In this document: positions 49,304-49,382 of the stretch, one piece after another
How positions within the stretch are numbered: position 1 is the stretch's first letter
Layout: the number at the start of each line of letters is the position of its first letter
Assembly: GCA_002773855.1 (NCBI GenBank)
Contig: PEZY01000002.1
Span: forward strand, 1-49,382
Source: Candidatus Buchananbacteria bacterium CG10_big_fil_rev_8_21_14_0_10_33_19
GTDB taxonomy: Bacteria; Patescibacteria; ABY1; 2-01-FULL-39-33
Reading direction: 5' to 3'
DNA: 49,382 bases
Made by a program: the position numbers and the translations under genes
Notes under the pieces: model-generated
Told to the model about the DNA's origin: nothing
Databases searched by the model: none
What the model saw: only the letters and a program-made list of their open reading frames with translations

Positions 49304-49382
<79 letters not shown>

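Overview
The window reads as chromosomal DNA of an ultra-small, AT-rich bacterium of the Candidate Phyla Radiation (Patescibacteria, probably of the Parcubacteria/Falkowbacteria kind). The reasons are the 16S 5' end (49304-49382), the family of two-helix type IV secretion pilin-like proteins, an MJ1255-type glycosyltransferase, small SIS-domain and GIY-YIG proteins, many genes without Shine-Dalgarno sites, and no biosynthetic pathway beyond envelope sugars. Stops are TAA, TAG and TGA, so UGA does not look recoded. The lineage is an inference; a 16S placement would settle it.

Layout. 1-940: the 3' end of 23S rRNA, 5S rRNA and a compact, apparently unassigned structured RNA. 948-2947: zinc-ribbon proteins, a family-4 uracil-DNA glycosylase, a 42-residue lysine-rich histone-H1-like protein and a CxxCxxCC protein. 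3000-3600 holds no clear gene. 3634-4991 is a minus-strand tRNA cluster (Ala, Val, Leu, Leu, Gly) around rplS. 5047-11752: a glycosyltransferase, ruvB, membrane proteins, queA, an EamA exporter, a glycoside hydrolase and a small SD-led gene. 11874-15009: a flippase and O-antigen-ligase pair, followed by a GIY-YIG element inserted at a tRNA-Ser gene. 15088-18781: a solute-binding lipoprotein followed by five pilin-like paralogues. 18842-23066 (minus): a lipoprotein, a GT2, an STT3-like membrane glycosyltransferase and a phosphoglucose/phosphomannose isomerase. 23202-29844: yebC, ruvC, three glycosyltransferases and a class A penicillin-binding protein. 29985-34686 is the origin neighbourhood (dnaN, dnaA / rpmH, rnpA, yidD, yidC). 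34762-42881: small SD-led genes, a PRC-barrel protein, a diacylglycerol-kinase-like protein, a bactofilin, rpsT, holA, polA, a double metallophosphoesterase and a pilin-like protein. 43034-48281: smc, rpsP, khpA, a small gene and trmD. 48282-49382: a second structured RNA, a long structured leader and the start of 16S rRNA.

How it works together. The origin, replication genes (dnaA, dnaN, holA, polA), repair genes (ruvB, ruvC, udg), smc and ribosome genes lie together. Around them is an envelope module: sugar-lipid assembly, flipping, ligation, STT3-like transfer, peptidoglycan synthesis, bactofilin and surface pilins. Two expression styles alternate. Several housekeeping genes have a -10 box just before the ATG and no SD (near-leaderless). 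Many small accessory genes have a TTGACA-type promoter with a spacer of about 17 nt, a strong SD and a hairpin terminator.

The most interesting signals are: (1) the GIY-YIG element with a 37-bp duplication of the 5' half of tRNA-Ser ending inside the anticodon; (2) two promoter- and terminator-bounded structured RNAs (about 725-940 and 48446-48698) that I cannot place in a known family; (3) a switch-like pseudoknotted leader before khpA; (4) mutually exclusive hairpins in the rRNA leader. The window starts inside 23S and ends inside 16S on the same strand, which implies at least two rRNA operons or a contig broken at rRNA repeats.
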